Notes under the pieces: model-generated
What the model was told of the DNA's origin: nothing
Seen by the model: only the letters and a program-made list of their open reading frames with translations
The model's database searches: none
Shown: positions 29,521 to 38,687 of the stretch, in pieces
Layout of the letters: the number at the start of each line of letters is the position of its first letter
How positions within the stretch are numbered: the first letter of the stretch is position 1
Assembly (NCBI GenBank): GCA_036267135.1
Contig: DATAWQ010000019.1
Coordinates: 62,001-126,000 of the forward strand
Reading direction: 5' to 3'
DNA length: 64,000 nt
Source of the DNA: PALSA-505 sp036267135
GTDB taxonomy: Bacteria > Actinomycetota > Actinomycetes > Streptosporangiales > Streptosporangiaceae
Program-made: the position numbers and the translations under genes

Positions 29521-30375
29521 TTACGTGAGTTCCCTGGCTACCTGCTCCGCCAGGGCCGCCGAATCGACCGGCGACAGCGCCGCCGCACGAAGCCGGTCGA
29601 ACGCCTCTGTGCAAACTCGGACGTCCTTGTCTTTTTCCAGGTAGATAGGCCCTCCCCAGGAATCGAAGTACACGACGTCCGGGTCACCGCGCTCGGGGAA
29701 CTCGAGTATGGAAAACGGGCCCATGAGCGCAGGATGAGCACCGGACGAGAAGGGGAGTACCTGCAGGGTGACGTTGGGCCACTGGCTCGCCTCGACGAGA
29801 TGCTTGAGCTGGCTGGACATGACCTCTGGGCCGCCGATCGGCCGCCGTATCACGGTCTCGTCCAGGATCAGCCACACATCCGGCGGGTCGCCGCTGTCCA
29901 GCACCGCCTGGCGCTTCAGCCGCGCCTCGGCCATCCGCTGCAGTTGCTCTGGGTTGTCCTTCTTGTTGACCTCGCGCAGGACCGCCCGGGCGTAATCGGG
30001 CGTCTGCAACAGCCCGTTGACAACTTGCGTCTCGTAGATCCGCAGTCCTGCCGCTTCGGCCTCGAGACCGACGTAAATGCCAAAGCCGGTGGGCAGCACG
30101 TCGTCGTAGGCGGCCCACCAGCCCTTGCGGTGCCCCTCGCGGGCCATGTCGGTCAGCACCTGACGCTGCTGGGGGTCGGTGACGCCGTACGTCTCCAGCA
30201 GAGCGGTCAGGTACGCGGTCTTGGTCGGGGCCTTGCCGGTCTCGATGCGGGACAGCGTCGAAGCGGCCAGGCCGAGCTGGTCGGCGACCTCTTCGAGCTT
30301 GATCGAGCGGGCTTCCCTGAGGCGCCTCAGCTCACTGCCGAGCCGACGCCGTCGCACTGTCGGGCCGATAGGCAC
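29521..30375 (-). CDS. XRE-family regulator with DUF5753 C-terminal domain
   Basis: A 284-residue protein from a GTG start with GAGGAG upstream. The HTH is LGSELRRLREARSIKLEEVA followed by LGLAASTLSRIETGKAP. The DUF5753 domain covers the rest: YVGLEAEAAGLRIYETQVVN, GLLQTPDYARAV, IRRPIGGPEVMSSQLKHLVE and VVYFDSWGG. These regulators work with DUF397 partners in developmental or antibiotic control in Streptomyces; the target here is unknown. The upstream AT-rich DNA (30490-30580) is the likely promoter. Confidence 0.9.
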   Translation of the reverse strand: MPIGPTVRRRRLGSELRRLREARSIKLEEVADQLGLAASTLSRIETGKAPTKTAYLTALLETYGVTDPQQRQVLTDMAREGHRKGWWAAYDDVLPTGFGIYVGLEAEAAGLRIYETQVVNGLLQTPDYARAVLREVNKKDNPEQLQRMAEARLKRQAVLDSGDPPDVWLILDETVIRRPIGGPEVMSSQLKHLVEASQWPNVTLQVLPFSSGAHPALMGPFSILEFPERGDPDVVYFDSWGGPIYLEKDKDVRVCTEAFDRLRAAALSPVDSAALAEQVARELT

Positions 30376-30593
30376 GGGCGGCTCACTCCTCTCCTCGGGG
30401 TGCGGAAGCGTGTGCCTGCCTCTGCAGACCTTGGGCCCCGCGAGGAGAGGGGTGTCCAGGATGGGGGTCCGGGCCGTGACCATCACATTACAGGAAACAT
30501 GCGCTTTGTGAAATCCTACTTGCGATTGCGCCTGAAAAACTTGTCTCGCGCACTTGCATAGATGATTTGCGTGAATTGATGGGATTTGGGGGA

Positions 30594-30695
30594 AATACGG
30601 CGGTGCGGTGCAAGCCGGGAACGCGGCTGCGGACGGGAGCGGGGAATACGGCAGCGCGGTGCAAGCCGGGGGCGGGCCAAGGACGGAGGCGGGGT
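30594..30695. repeat. 51-bp imperfect tandem repeat
   Basis: Two units begin AATACGGC(G/A)G(T/C)GCGGTGCA and are spaced exactly 51 bp (30594 and 30645). The second runs into the stop codon of the MFS gene. Confidence 0.75.
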
Positions 30696-31933
30696 TACGC
30701 CGGCTGGGTGCGGTGGTGCTTCCAGGCCAGCCAGACCGTGACGAGGGCCAAGGGCAAGGCACCGGCCAGCATGGGGGCGCGAATTCCGGCCACGGTGGCG
30801 AGCGCTCCGCCGGACACCGCGCCCAGCGTCTCGGCGCCCAGGGCGACGCTGCCGTAGAGGCCGGTGACCCGGCCGAGCAGGGCGGCGGGCACCTGACGTT
30901 GCCGCATGGTGACTGCTGTCATGTTGAACAAGGCAAACGCCGCGCTGCTCGCGAAGATCATCGCCGCGGCCGTGATGACGTTGCTGGTAAGGCCGAGCAC
31001 CGTCTGGCTGGCCGCCATGACCAGGCCGGCCGCCAGCAGCGACCGCCACGGGCCCAGCCGTCGTGTCAGCGGGGTGCCGAAGCCCCCGGCCAGCACTCCA
31101 CCCAGCGCGCCGACGGCCAGCAGCAGGCCGTAGGCCCCGGGCTGCTGGTGCAGATCGGTGATCACGTACAGGACGAGCACCGCGAACCAGGCGGAGTCCA
31201 TCGCGGCGATGACCCCCACGGCGATCGTGAGGTCCCTGATGGCGGGGTGCTGCCGCAGCCACCTGACGCCCTCGGCCAGGTCGTGCCGCACCGACGCCAG
31301 CGGAGCCATGCGGCGCTGGGGATACTGCTGCTGCGGCCTGGGTGGTGGCCGGAAGACGCTGGGCAGCGTGAGCAACAGCAGCACGGCGATGCCCAGGGTG
31401 CCCGCATTCACCGCGAACGGCAGGACCGCGGCCAGGCCGAAAAGCCACCCACCCGCGGCGGGCCCGGCCAGCTCGTTGCCCACGATCTGGCCGACAATCA
31501 TCCGGCCGTTGGCTTGATCGAGATTGGCCGGCTGAACCAGCCGCGGCACGCAGGTCACCGCGGCGGTATTACGCAGCGCCGAGCCGGCGCCGGTCACGAA
31601 CGCGGCCAGGTAGATCAGCATCAGCCCAGCGGCGTGGCCCAGGATCGCCGCCGCCAGGCCCATGATCACCGCGGCGCGGGTGATATCCACCGCGACCATC
31701 AGGCGGCGCCGGTCGATCCGGTCGGCGATAACGCCCAGGCCACCGCTCAGCAGCCCCGGCAGGCTCTGCACGGCGGTGACCGCCGCCACCTCCGACGGCG
31801 AGTGCGACAACTGGGCTACCAGCAGCGGAAACGCCGCCAGCCTGACGCCGTCACCGAAGTCGGCCAGGAACCCCGACAGCCAGTACCGCGCGAACGGCGC
31901 CCGCACCCCGCTGGCAAACGCGACCATCCCCAC
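30695..31933 (-). CDS. MFS transporter, EntS-like exporter type
   Basis: A 412-residue integral membrane protein with about 12 hydrophobic segments. The first loop motif IADRIDRRRLMVAVDI matches MFS motif A. NGRMIVGQIVGNELAGPAAG in the fifth segment resembles the antiporter signature of DHA3/EntS-type exporters. A central cytoplasmic loop (PPPRPQQQYPQRR) separates the halves. It probably exports a small molecule in exchange for protons. No biosynthetic gene is next to it. Confidence 0.85.
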   Translation of the reverse strand: MGMVAFASGVRAPFARYWLSGFLADFGDGVRLAAFPLLVAQLSHSPSEVAAVTAVQSLPGLLSGGLGVIADRIDRRRLMVAVDITRAAVIMGLAAAILGHAAGLMLIYLAAFVTGAGSALRNTAAVTCVPRLVQPANLDQANGRMIVGQIVGNELAGPAAGGWLFGLAAVLPFAVNAGTLGIAVLLLLTLPSVFRPPPRPQQQYPQRRMAPLASVRHDLAEGVRWLRQHPAIRDLTIAVGVIAAMDSAWFAVLVLYVITDLHQQPGAYGLLLAVGALGGVLAGGFGTPLTRRLGPWRSLLAAGLVMAASQTVLGLTSNVITAAAMIFASSAAFALFNMTAVTMRQRQVPAALLGRVTGLYGSVALGAETLGAVSGGALATVAGIRAPMLAGALPLALVTVWLAWKHHRTQPA

Positions 31934-32019
31934 ATCATGCCGGGCGAACGTCGCGCCGCCGCATGGTTCCGCTCCGGACTTGTTCCGGCCGGACTGTTGC
32001 TAACGGCCCGGTTGCTTCG

Positions 32020-32880
32020 TTAGCCGGCGCCCCAGGTCCAGGTGTCTTTGACCGGGCCGCGGACGGTACCGCCGAACAGGACGACATCGCGGGCGGCCGC
32101 GTCGTAGGCCAGCGCCTCGTCGGCCCGCGCGGTCGGGTGGGTCGCGGGCGCCTGCTTGGTCCAGGTCGAGCCGTCCCAGGTCCAGGTGTCACCGAAGTTG
32201 CGGCGGTCGTTGTTGATGCCGCCGAACATGACGATGGTGGCGGTGGCCGCGTCGTAGGCCATCGACGCGAGGTACCGCGCGGGTGGGCTGGTCGCGGGCG
32301 CCTGCTTGGTCCAGGTCGAGCCGTCCCAGGTCCAGGTGTCACCGAGGGCGCTGTCGGTCTTGCCGCCGTAGCCGCCGAACAGGACGGCGGTGCCGGTGGC
32401 CGCGTCGTAGGCCATTGACGCGTCATTGCGGACGGACGGGTGGGCCGCGGGGGCCTGCTTGGTCCAGGTCGAGCCATTCCAGGTCCAGGTGTCGTCGAGT
32501 CGCCGCCCGCCGCCCAGGCCGCCAAACAAGACGACAGCGCGAGCGGCCGCGTCGTAGGCCAGCGCCTCGTACCCCCGGACCGACGGGTGGGTCGCGGGGT
32601 CCCGCTTGGCCCAGGTCGAGCCGTCCCAGGTCCAGGTGTCGCTGAAGGTGCGGGACTGGGTGGCGCCGCCGAACAAGACGGCGGTGCCGGTGGCCGCGTC
32701 GTAGGCCATCGGCGCGAACCACCGGGCAGACGGGCTGGCCGCCGGATGCTGCCGGGTCCAGTTCAGCACCGAGGGAGAACGCGCCAGTGCCGCTGACTGC
32801 CAGAGGCCAGGAACACCAACGGCCGCCAGCGCGGCGGCCACGGCGGTGATCATTTTCCGGCTGATACGGAGCTGACGCAT
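32020..32880 (-). CDS. Secreted kelch-type beta-propeller protein
   Basis: A 286-residue protein. A signal peptide (RKMITAVAAALAAVGVPG, cleavage near ALA) is followed by five repeats of about 48 residues: AYDAATGTAVLFGG, a variable loop, then DTWTWDGSTWTKQAPATHP. This is the bacterial galactose-oxidase-like kelch repeat. Five blades is fewer than the usual six or seven, so the propeller may be incomplete or complete itself by dimerisation. Function unknown. The repeats are nearly identical at DNA level, suggesting recent expansion. Confidence 0.78.
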   Translation of the reverse strand: MRQLRISRKMITAVAAALAAVGVPGLWQSAALARSPSVLNWTRQHPAASPSARWFAPMAYDAATGTAVLFGGATQSRTFSDTWTWDGSTWAKRDPATHPSVRGYEALAYDAAARAVVLFGGLGGGRRLDDTWTWNGSTWTKQAPAAHPSVRNDASMAYDAATGTAVLFGGYGGKTDSALGDTWTWDGSTWTKQAPATSPPARYLASMAYDAATATIVMFGGINNDRRNFGDTWTWDGSTWTKQAPATHPTARADEALAYDAAARDVVLFGGTVRGPVKDTWTWGAG

Positions 32881-33657
32881 GGCCGACCATCCTCACGTAG
32901 TGGGCGGCATGAGCCGGCACCCCTCCGCCGGTCCAGGGGTTTCACCACTACGACGCCGCAGCCACGCCGCTGGTTGACACACCCGCCGGTGGTGGGCGCC
33001 CGGGGTCGCCTCCCTCCATCCATCCACCCGCCCGCCCGCAGAGTCGGTTCCATTCGTTGGCGTGAAGAGACGTACGTGCGGGAGCACGCACAAGTCTTCA
33101 AGATCACCGCAGTTGCAGGCGTCGGGCCGACGCGGCGGGGGCCTGTGACCGAAGTGGCGGGGGTCCGTTCGCTGGCGTGAAGAGTCGTACGGAGAGAAAG
33201 GCTCGTGGTAGCGATACTTTCTCTCCGCGTTGTTGGATTCGGGGGCGGGCCGGGGCGGCGCGGCGCGCGAGGTTGAGGGCGGGGCGCAGTGACCAGACAC
33301 ACGGGGGACGAGACATGGGGACGAGACATGGGGCCGGACACGGGGGCGGACACGGGGGCGGACACGGGTGGCCGGTATTGGGGGTGGGTGCGGGCGTGAA
33401 GCGGGTTCGGGGCGGCGCGGGGATGGGGTGGCTGGACGTAAATGACCGGTGGGTTTGGTGGGGAACGTAAAAGCTGGACGTTTGCACCGGAAAAGTTTGA
33501 GCGGGCGGGGACTGAAAGATTGGCCTGGTGTTTCTGGAGGGATTTATTTCGGGGAGTTCGCACCGAGAGTGAGACATACGTGCGAATTACTGGTGCGTAG
33601 CTTTTGGCGGCGCCACTCAAGAGCAGAGGCATCCTGGGCATTAGCACGATTTTCTCG

Positions 33658-33669
33658 ACGCAATTGCGT
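33658..33669. promoter_or_regulatory. ACGCAATTGCGT palindrome, first copy
   Basis: A perfect 12-bp palindrome 400 bp upstream of the XRE gene; it is repeated 236 bp downstream. Confidence 0.4.
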
Positions 33670-33893
33670 GGTGGAACGGATTCTGATAGTACGACAGCGT
33701 GTCGGACCTGCGAGAACAGCCTGCTTGGGCGGGGCTCGGTCAGAACTGTCCGGTCAACCGGTCACTATTGGGGGGACTGCTCCCGAATTTGTGAATCACA
33801 AGTGTCGGTTCTTTAATACGACATCTTCGGGAGTGGCGCGAAATCTCAAATGCGATACCATGAAGTGAGCGCCTGATTACGCGCAAGACCGTC

Positions 33894-33905
33894 ACGCAAT
33901 TGCGT
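33894..33905. promoter_or_regulatory. ACGCAATTGCGT palindrome, second copy
   Basis: Identical 12-bp palindrome 155 bp upstream of the XRE gene, in AT-rich DNA. A site for autoregulation by the XRE protein is possible but untested. Confidence 0.45.
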
Positions 33906-34060
33906 TAGTAATTACGTGGATGGGGTCAACAGTACCGCCGCGTACCTGGAGATCCCTAAAGTCACGGAACGACTGGCAGGGCCCCCCGCACCCCCAGGCA
34001 GACCGAGCTGGCTCACGGTGGCGGCGAGCGAGGCGGGAACCACGCGAGAGGAAGTGCGCC

Positions 34061-34927
34061 ATGACCTCCCTAGGCCTGTCCGGCGGCCCGACCGCCCTGC
34101 GCATCCTTCTCGGCAGCCAGCTCCGGCGTCTGCGGGAGGGGCGGGGCATTTCGGCCCAGGAGGCGGCCAGGGCCATCCGCGGCTCGGAGTCCAAGATCAG
34201 CCGGATCGAGCTCGGCCGCAACGCGGTCAGGGAGATCGACGTCGCCGATCTGCTTTCGCTGTACGGGGTCACCGACCCGGCCGAGCGGGAGCAGATGCTG
34301 TCACTGGCCAGCCAGGCCAACCGGCCGGGCTGGTGGTACCGGTACAACGACATCTTGCCGTCCTGGTTCCAGGCCTACATCGGCCTGGAGGAGGCGGCGA
34401 CGTCCATCCGCGTGTACGAGCCGCAGTTCATCCCCGGCCTGCTGCAGACCGAGGCTTACACATCGGCCGTCCTCAACCTCGGCGACATCCCCGACGAGGA
34501 GATGGAGCGGCACGTCGTCCTGCGCAAGGAACGCCAGCGCCGGTTCGTCCACGGTGAGCTGCGGCTGTGGGCGCTGCTCGACGAGGAGGTGCTGCGCCGC
34601 CCGGTGGCCGGGCCGAAGGTGATGCGAGAGCAACTCGAGCATCTGCTGGCCGCCAGCAGGAAAGGCAACCTCGTCCTGCAGATCATCCCGCGTGGCGTGG
34701 TCGGCCACGCGGCACCCAGTGGGTTCAGCATCCTGCGGTTCGGTGACGCCGAGATGCCGGACATCGTCTATGTGGAGCAACTGACCAGTGCTCTCTACCT
34801 GGACAAGCGGCCGGAGGTCGACCGCTATCTGCTGGCCATGGAGCGGATCAGCATTGTGGCCGAGGAACCGCGGGCTTCGGCCGGCATCGTCCAGGCGATC
34901 CTGGATGAAATGGGAGGCACAGCATGA
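34061..34927 (+). CDS. XRE-family regulator with DUF5753 C-terminal domain
   Basis: A 288-residue protein starting MTSLGLSGGPTALRILLG (GAGAGGAAG upstream). The HTH is SQLRRLREGRGISAQEAARA plus IRGSESKISRIELGRNAV. DUF5753 follows with YIGLEEAATSIRVYEPQF, IPGLLQTEAYTSAVL, LRRPVAGPKVMREQLEHLL and DIVYVEQLTSALYL. The stop overlaps the DUF397 start (ATGA), so the pair is translationally coupled, unlike the 29-30 kb pair, which has an 89-bp gap. Its long upstream region contains two identical palindromes. Confidence 0.9.
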   Translation: MTSLGLSGGPTALRILLGSQLRRLREGRGISAQEAARAIRGSESKISRIELGRNAVREIDVADLLSLYGVTDPAEREQMLSLASQANRPGWWYRYNDILPSWFQAYIGLEEAATSIRVYEPQFIPGLLQTEAYTSAVLNLGDIPDEEMERHVVLRKERQRRFVHGELRLWALLDEEVLRRPVAGPKVMREQLEHLLAASRKGNLVLQIIPRGVVGHAAPSGFSILRFGDAEMPDIVYVEQLTSALYLDKRPEVDRYLLAMERISIVAEEPRASAGIVQAILDEMGGTA

Positions 34928-35163
34928 GCAACCCCCCTACCGATACCCCGACGGTGGGGCTGAACGGCGCGGCCTGGACGAAGAGCAGCTTCAGCGGTCC
35001 GACCGGCGGCAACTGCGTCGAACTCGCGCACCTCTACGGTGGCCAGGTCGCGATCAGGAACTCCAGGCACCGGTCCGGTGCCGCGCTGCTGTTCACCTCG
35101 GCGGAGTGGGACGCGTTCCTAGCCGGCGCGAAGAACGGAGAGTTCGACCGCCCCCAGAACTAA
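34924..35163 (+). CDS. DUF397 domain protein
   Basis: A 79-residue protein with AAWTKSSFSGPTGGNCVELA, VAIRNSRH and FTSAEWDAFLAGAKNGEFD, all standard DUF397 signatures. It is coupled to the preceding XRE gene by a 4-nt overlap and followed 13 bp later by a strong terminator, so the two genes form a complete transcription unit. Confidence 0.9.
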   Translation: MSNPPTDTPTVGLNGAAWTKSSFSGPTGGNCVELAHLYGGQVAIRNSRHRSGAALLFTSAEWDAFLAGAKNGEFDRPQN

Positions 35164-35175
35164 TCCCAGACCCAA

Positions 35176-35208
35176 CCGACGTCCTGGGCCACCGGCCCAG
35201 GACGTCGG
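35176..35208 (+). terminator. Intrinsic terminator after the XRE-DUF397 unit
   Basis: A perfect 15-bp stem (CCGACGTCCTGGGCC and complement) with the 3-nt loop ACC, followed by CGTTTCACG. Confidence 0.88.
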
Positions 35209-35326
35209 CGTTTCACGTCAAGGCGGCAGGAGGGACGGGGTGGTACGGCGGGGGGTGGTACGGCGGGGTGGTTAGCTCAGCGGCGGCGCTGCGGCCTTGG
35301 GGGGATGGAGTGGTGCGGCGGGGGGG

Positions 35327-36637
35327 CTAGCCCGGGGGTGGGCAGGCTTGGGTGGCGGCGTGGATGGCGGTGCAGATGGCGGCCAGGTCCTCGTCGGTGG
35401 TGATGTAGGGCGGCATGGTGTAAATGAGGTCGCGGAACGGGCGCAGCCATACGCCTTCGCGCACGGCCGCCCTGGTGGCGGCGGCCATGTCCACCTCGTG
35501 GCCGAGCTGGACGACGCCGATGGCGCCGAGGACCCGGACGCCGGCCACGCCGGGGAGCGCGGCGACCGGGGCCAGCCCGGTGCGCAGGCCGGCCTCGATC
35601 CTGGTGACCTCATGGTGCCAGCCGCCGGGGTAGCCGTCGAGCAGCGTGCCGATGGACGCGTTCGCGACCGCACAGGCCAGCGGGTTGCCCATGAACGTTG
35701 GGCCGTGCGCGAGCACCGGCAGCTTGCCGCCCGATATGCCGGTGGCCACCTGGGTGGTGCACAACGTGGCGGCGATGGACAGGTAGCCGCCGGCCAGCGC
35801 CTTGCCCAGGCACATGACGTCCGGGCTGACCCCGGCGTGATCGGCGGCGAACAGCGCGCCGGTCCGGCCGAAGCCGGTGGCGATCTCGTCGAAGATCAGC
35901 AGGACGTCGTGCTCGGAGCAGGCCTGCCGCAGCACCCGCAGATAGCCGGGATCGTGAAAGCGCATACCGCCCGCGCCCTGGGCGACCGGCTCCACGATCA
36001 CCGCGGCCAGCTCGTCCGCGTGCTCACCAATCAGGGTGCTCAGGTGCGCCGCGTAGCCGGGATCGACACCGGCGTCGAAGCCGGCCGGCGGCAGGCTCGC
36101 GAACACCTGTTGCGTCACCATGCCCTCCCAGTCGCTGTGCATGCCGCCGTCGGGGTCACAGACCGACATGGCCATGAACGTGTCGCCGTGGTATCCGCCG
36201 CGCCAGGTGAGCACCTTGCGCTTGCCCGGCCGCCCCGCCGATAGCCAGTACTGCAGGCACATCTTGATCGCGATCTCGACCGAGACCGATCCCGAGTCGC
36301 ACAGGAACACGTGCTCGAGCCCGGCCGGGGTGATCTGGGCCAGGCGGTCGCAGAGCCTGATGGCCGGTTCGTGGGTGAGTCCGCCGAACATGACGTGGCT
36401 CATCGTGGCCAACTGGCCACGCGCCGCCTCGTCCAGCGCCGGGTGCCGGTAGCCGTGGATCGCCGCCCACCACGCCGACATGCCGTCCACCAGCTCGTCC
36501 CGACCCTCGGCCGGCTCGGCCAGCCGCAGCCTGACACCGGACGCCGAGGCCACGACCAGCGGCGGATGGGTCCCCGGCATGGGGGCGTAGGGATGCCAGA
36601 CCCGGCGTCGGTCGAGTTCGCTCAGCTCGGTGGGCAC
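35327..36637 (-). CDS. bioA: Adenosylmethionine-8-amino-7-oxononanoate aminotransferase
   Basis: A 436-residue PLP enzyme (GTG start) that converts KAPA to DAPA in biotin synthesis, using SAM as amino donor. Seen are the N-terminal WHPYAPM motif, MSAWWAAIHGYRHP typical of BioA, the PLP-binding GS(V)S block, the cofactor Asp in LLIFDEIATGFGRTG and the Schiff-base Lys in CLGKALAGGYL. The length is normal. No bioB, bioD or bioF lies nearby, so the pathway is split. G-rich degenerate repeats lie just past the stop (35220-35325). Confidence 0.93.
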   Translation of the reverse strand: MPTELSELDRRRVWHPYAPMPGTHPPLVVASASGVRLRLAEPAEGRDELVDGMSAWWAAIHGYRHPALDEAARGQLATMSHVMFGGLTHEPAIRLCDRLAQITPAGLEHVFLCDSGSVSVEIAIKMCLQYWLSAGRPGKRKVLTWRGGYHGDTFMAMSVCDPDGGMHSDWEGMVTQQVFASLPPAGFDAGVDPGYAAHLSTLIGEHADELAAVIVEPVAQGAGGMRFHDPGYLRVLRQACSEHDVLLIFDEIATGFGRTGALFAADHAGVSPDVMCLGKALAGGYLSIAATLCTTQVATGISGGKLPVLAHGPTFMGNPLACAVANASIGTLLDGYPGGWHHEVTRIEAGLRTGLAPVAALPGVAGVRVLGAIGVVQLGHEVDMAAATRAAVREGVWLRPFRDLIYTMPPYITTDEDLAAICTAIHAATQACPPPG

Positions 36638-36726
36638 ACCCGTACGCTACGGTGCCCGGCACCCCCGGCACTGCGAAGCCAAGACGCTGGGGGCCTGCCG
36701 GGCAGGACCCCAGCGCGCTGGGCGGT

Positions 36727-38070
36727 TTACGGGGTGATCGTGATAGCGCTCGGGTTGCGGCCGACTTTCAGCGGCGGGAGAGTGGTGCCGGTGGCGATCC
36801 GGAGCGGGGTGACCGCGCCGACCGGGATGTGCGGTCCCAGCGGGGCGTTGGCGATGTAGGCGGTTTTACCGTCGGGGGTGATCGCGATGGCATCGGGATT
36901 GCGGCCCACCTTCACCGGCGGCAGGGCAGTGTTGGTCGCGGTCAGGATCGGGGTTACCGTGCCTGTGACCCAGTCGGCCACGTAGGCGAATTTGCTGTCG
37001 GGAGTGATCGCGATGGCGTCGAGATCGCGGCCCACCTTCACCGGCGGCAGGGCAGTGTTGGTCGCGGTCAGGATCGGGAACACTGTCCCGCTGGAACCGG
37101 GGGGGGAATCAACCACGACATAGGCGGTCTTGCTGTCCGGGGTGATCGCGATGTCACTGGCCCCGAATGCGGTCTTGACCGGCGGCAGGGCGGTGTTAGT
37201 GGCGATCCGGATCGGGAACACGGTCCCCGGGCCGGGGTTGAGGACGTAGGCAGTTTTCCCGTCCGGGGTGATGGCGATGTTCTCACATCCGACCGAGACC
37301 TTGATCGCGGGCAGCACCTTGTCGGTGGCGGTCTGGATCGGGGTCACCGTGCCGGAACGGAAATTGACCACGTAGGCGGTTTTCCCGTCCGGGGTGATGG
37401 CGATGTCGAACGGCTTACTCCCGACCTTTATCGGTGGGAGGGCGGTGTTGGTGGCGACCCGGATCGGGGTCACCGTGTCCCCGTCCGAGTTGGTCACGTA
37501 GGCGGTCTGGCCATTGGGGGTGATCGCGATGGCTTCGGGCGCGCGGCCGACCTTGATCGGCGGCAGGGCGGTGTTGGTGGCGATCCGGATCGGGGTCACC
37601 GTGTCGGAAACGAGATTAGCCACGTAGGCGGTCTTTCCGTCCGGGGTGATCGCGATGGCCTGCGGGACGCGGCCGGTCTTGACCGGGGGCAGGGCGGTGT
37701 TGGTGGCGATCCGGATCGCGGTCACCGTCCCCGAAGCCCCGTTGGCCACGTAGGCGGTACCCCCGCCGGCCAGCCCGGCACCGGTGGCCGCGGGGGTCTG
37801 CCCGGGGTGATTGACGGCGCTGGATACGGTCGCCGCGCCGACTATCACCGCGGTGACCGCGCCAGCGGCACCCAGCGGCACCACCCAGGCCGGCCGGCAC
37901 CCGGGCTTCGCCCAGGCCCGCAGCCCCAGGCCGCCGCGGGCAGGCCGGCCCGCCCGCCGCTGGCTTTCGGCCATCGCCGCATACAGCCGCGCCCGGGCCC
38001 GGTCGAGCCGGTGCGGATCAAGCGGCAACGCGGCCTGGCACAGGTCCTTGATCCGCTTCATCTCGTTCAT
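36727..38070 (-). CDS. Membrane-anchored eight-repeat YVTN beta-propeller, partner of ECF sigma factor
   Basis: A 447-residue protein. Residues 1-70 are cytoplasmic (MNEMKRIKDLCQAALPLDPH and a basic helix). One membrane span lies near 75-97 (AWVVPLGAAGAVTAVIVGAA). The extracytoplasmic part has eight repeats of about 42 residues: K-T-A-Y-V-A-N-x-x-S-x-T-V-T-P-I-R-I-A-T-N-T-A-L-P-P-x-K, then IAITPDG. Its ATG overlaps the sigma-factor stop (ATGA). The topology of a short cytoplasmic region plus external sensor fits an anti-sigma-like role, but no zinc-binding anti-sigma motif is visible. It ends exactly at a repeat boundary. Confidence 0.85.
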   Translation of the reverse strand: MNEMKRIKDLCQAALPLDPHRLDRARARLYAAMAESQRRAGRPARGGLGLRAWAKPGCRPAWVVPLGAAGAVTAVIVGAATVSSAVNHPGQTPAATGAGLAGGGTAYVANGASGTVTAIRIATNTALPPVKTGRVPQAIAITPDGKTAYVANLVSDTVTPIRIATNTALPPIKVGRAPEAIAITPNGQTAYVTNSDGDTVTPIRVATNTALPPIKVGSKPFDIAITPDGKTAYVVNFRSGTVTPIQTATDKVLPAIKVSVGCENIAITPDGKTAYVLNPGPGTVFPIRIATNTALPPVKTAFGASDIAITPDSKTAYVVVDSPPGSSGTVFPILTATNTALPPVKVGRDLDAIAITPDSKFAYVADWVTGTVTPILTATNTALPPVKVGRNPDAIAITPDGKTAYIANAPLGPHIPVGAVTPLRIATGTTLPPLKVGRNPSAITITP

Positions 38071-38687
38071 TCCGCTGCATCCTCTCCTGAGTGGGCAGGG
38101 TCTGGGACGCCCAGCTTCTGGCGAACCTTCCGGCGCGCCCGGACCAGCCGCGAGGACACCGTTCCGGCGGGCACCCCCAGGGCCCAGCCCGCCTCGGCGT
38201 AGCTGAGCCCGCTGGCCACCAGCAGCAGCACGTCCCGCTGAGCCCGGGAAAGCCCGGCGAGGGCGGCGGCCAGATCGTGGCCGGCGGCCTGCGCCGCCAC
38301 CCGGTCGGTGACCTGGTCGGCGAAGGGCTCGGCCGCGGGATCCACCCCCGTGCGGGCGATGGCGCGGAAGAACCGGACTTCGTCGCGCCGGTGCTGCCCG
38401 ATCAGGCGGGTCGCGATGCCGTACAGCCACGGCCGCGCATCCGCGTGCGCGCCGTCATAGCGGCCCCGCCGCCTGAAGGCGACCAGGAACGTCTCCGCGA
38501 CCAGATCGTCAGCGGCGTCCGGCCCCAGCCGCCGCGCGATGTACCGGCTGATCGCCGGCGCATGGCGGTCGAACAGCACGCCGAAACAGTCCGGCGTGCG
38601 CAGCGAGTCCGCGATCAGCGCGGCATCGTCGCGAGCGCCCGGCCCGGCGTCACCGGAGCGGGACACTTGTGCGGCCATATCCCTCAT
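38067..38687 (-). CDS. ECF-type RNA polymerase sigma factor
   Basis: A 206-residue sigma-70 family protein with only regions 2 and 4. Region 2 is FGVLFDRHAPAISRYIARRL followed by DDLVAETFLVAFRRRGRYD and PWLYGIATRLIGQHRR. Region 4 is LAGLSRAQRDVLLLVASGLS plus YAEAGWALGVPAGTVSSRLVRARRKVRQ. It directs polymerase to a small regulon, presumably in response to its membrane partner. An ATG at 38678 is an alternative start. Divergent from the DUF2867-like gene. Confidence 0.92.
   Translation of the reverse strand: MRDMAAQVSRSGDAGPGARDDAALIADSLRTPDCFGVLFDRHAPAISRYIARRLGPDAADDLVAETFLVAFRRRGRYDGAHADARPWLYGIATRLIGQHRRDEVRFFRAIARTGVDPAAEPFADQVTDRVAAQAAGHDLAAALAGLSRAQRDVLLLVASGLSYAEAGWALGVPAGTVSSRLVRARRKVRQKLGVPDPAHSGEDAAE

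Larger units (their letters stand above)
32881..34060. other. 1.2-kb interval with repeats and palindromes, no convincing gene
   Basis: I find no credible gene. Contents: a 24-bp imperfect direct repeat TTCG(T/C)TGGCGTGAAGAG(A/T) + CGTACG at 33053 and 33168; an 11-bp hairpin at 33190-33227 (CGGAGAGAAAG and complement); a short GACACGGGGGCG-type tandem array at 33300-33370; two ACGCAATTGCGT palindromes at 33658-33669 and 33894-33905. Positions 33560-33920 are markedly AT-richer than the genome, consistent with the promoter of the next XRE gene or with foreign DNA. Confidence 0.65.

Noticed and set aside
32850..33647. A 265-codon minus-strand frame in the kelch-XRE interval
   Set aside because: Its product is low-complexity Pro/Arg/Thr with no domain; it overlaps repeats and the start of the kelch gene.
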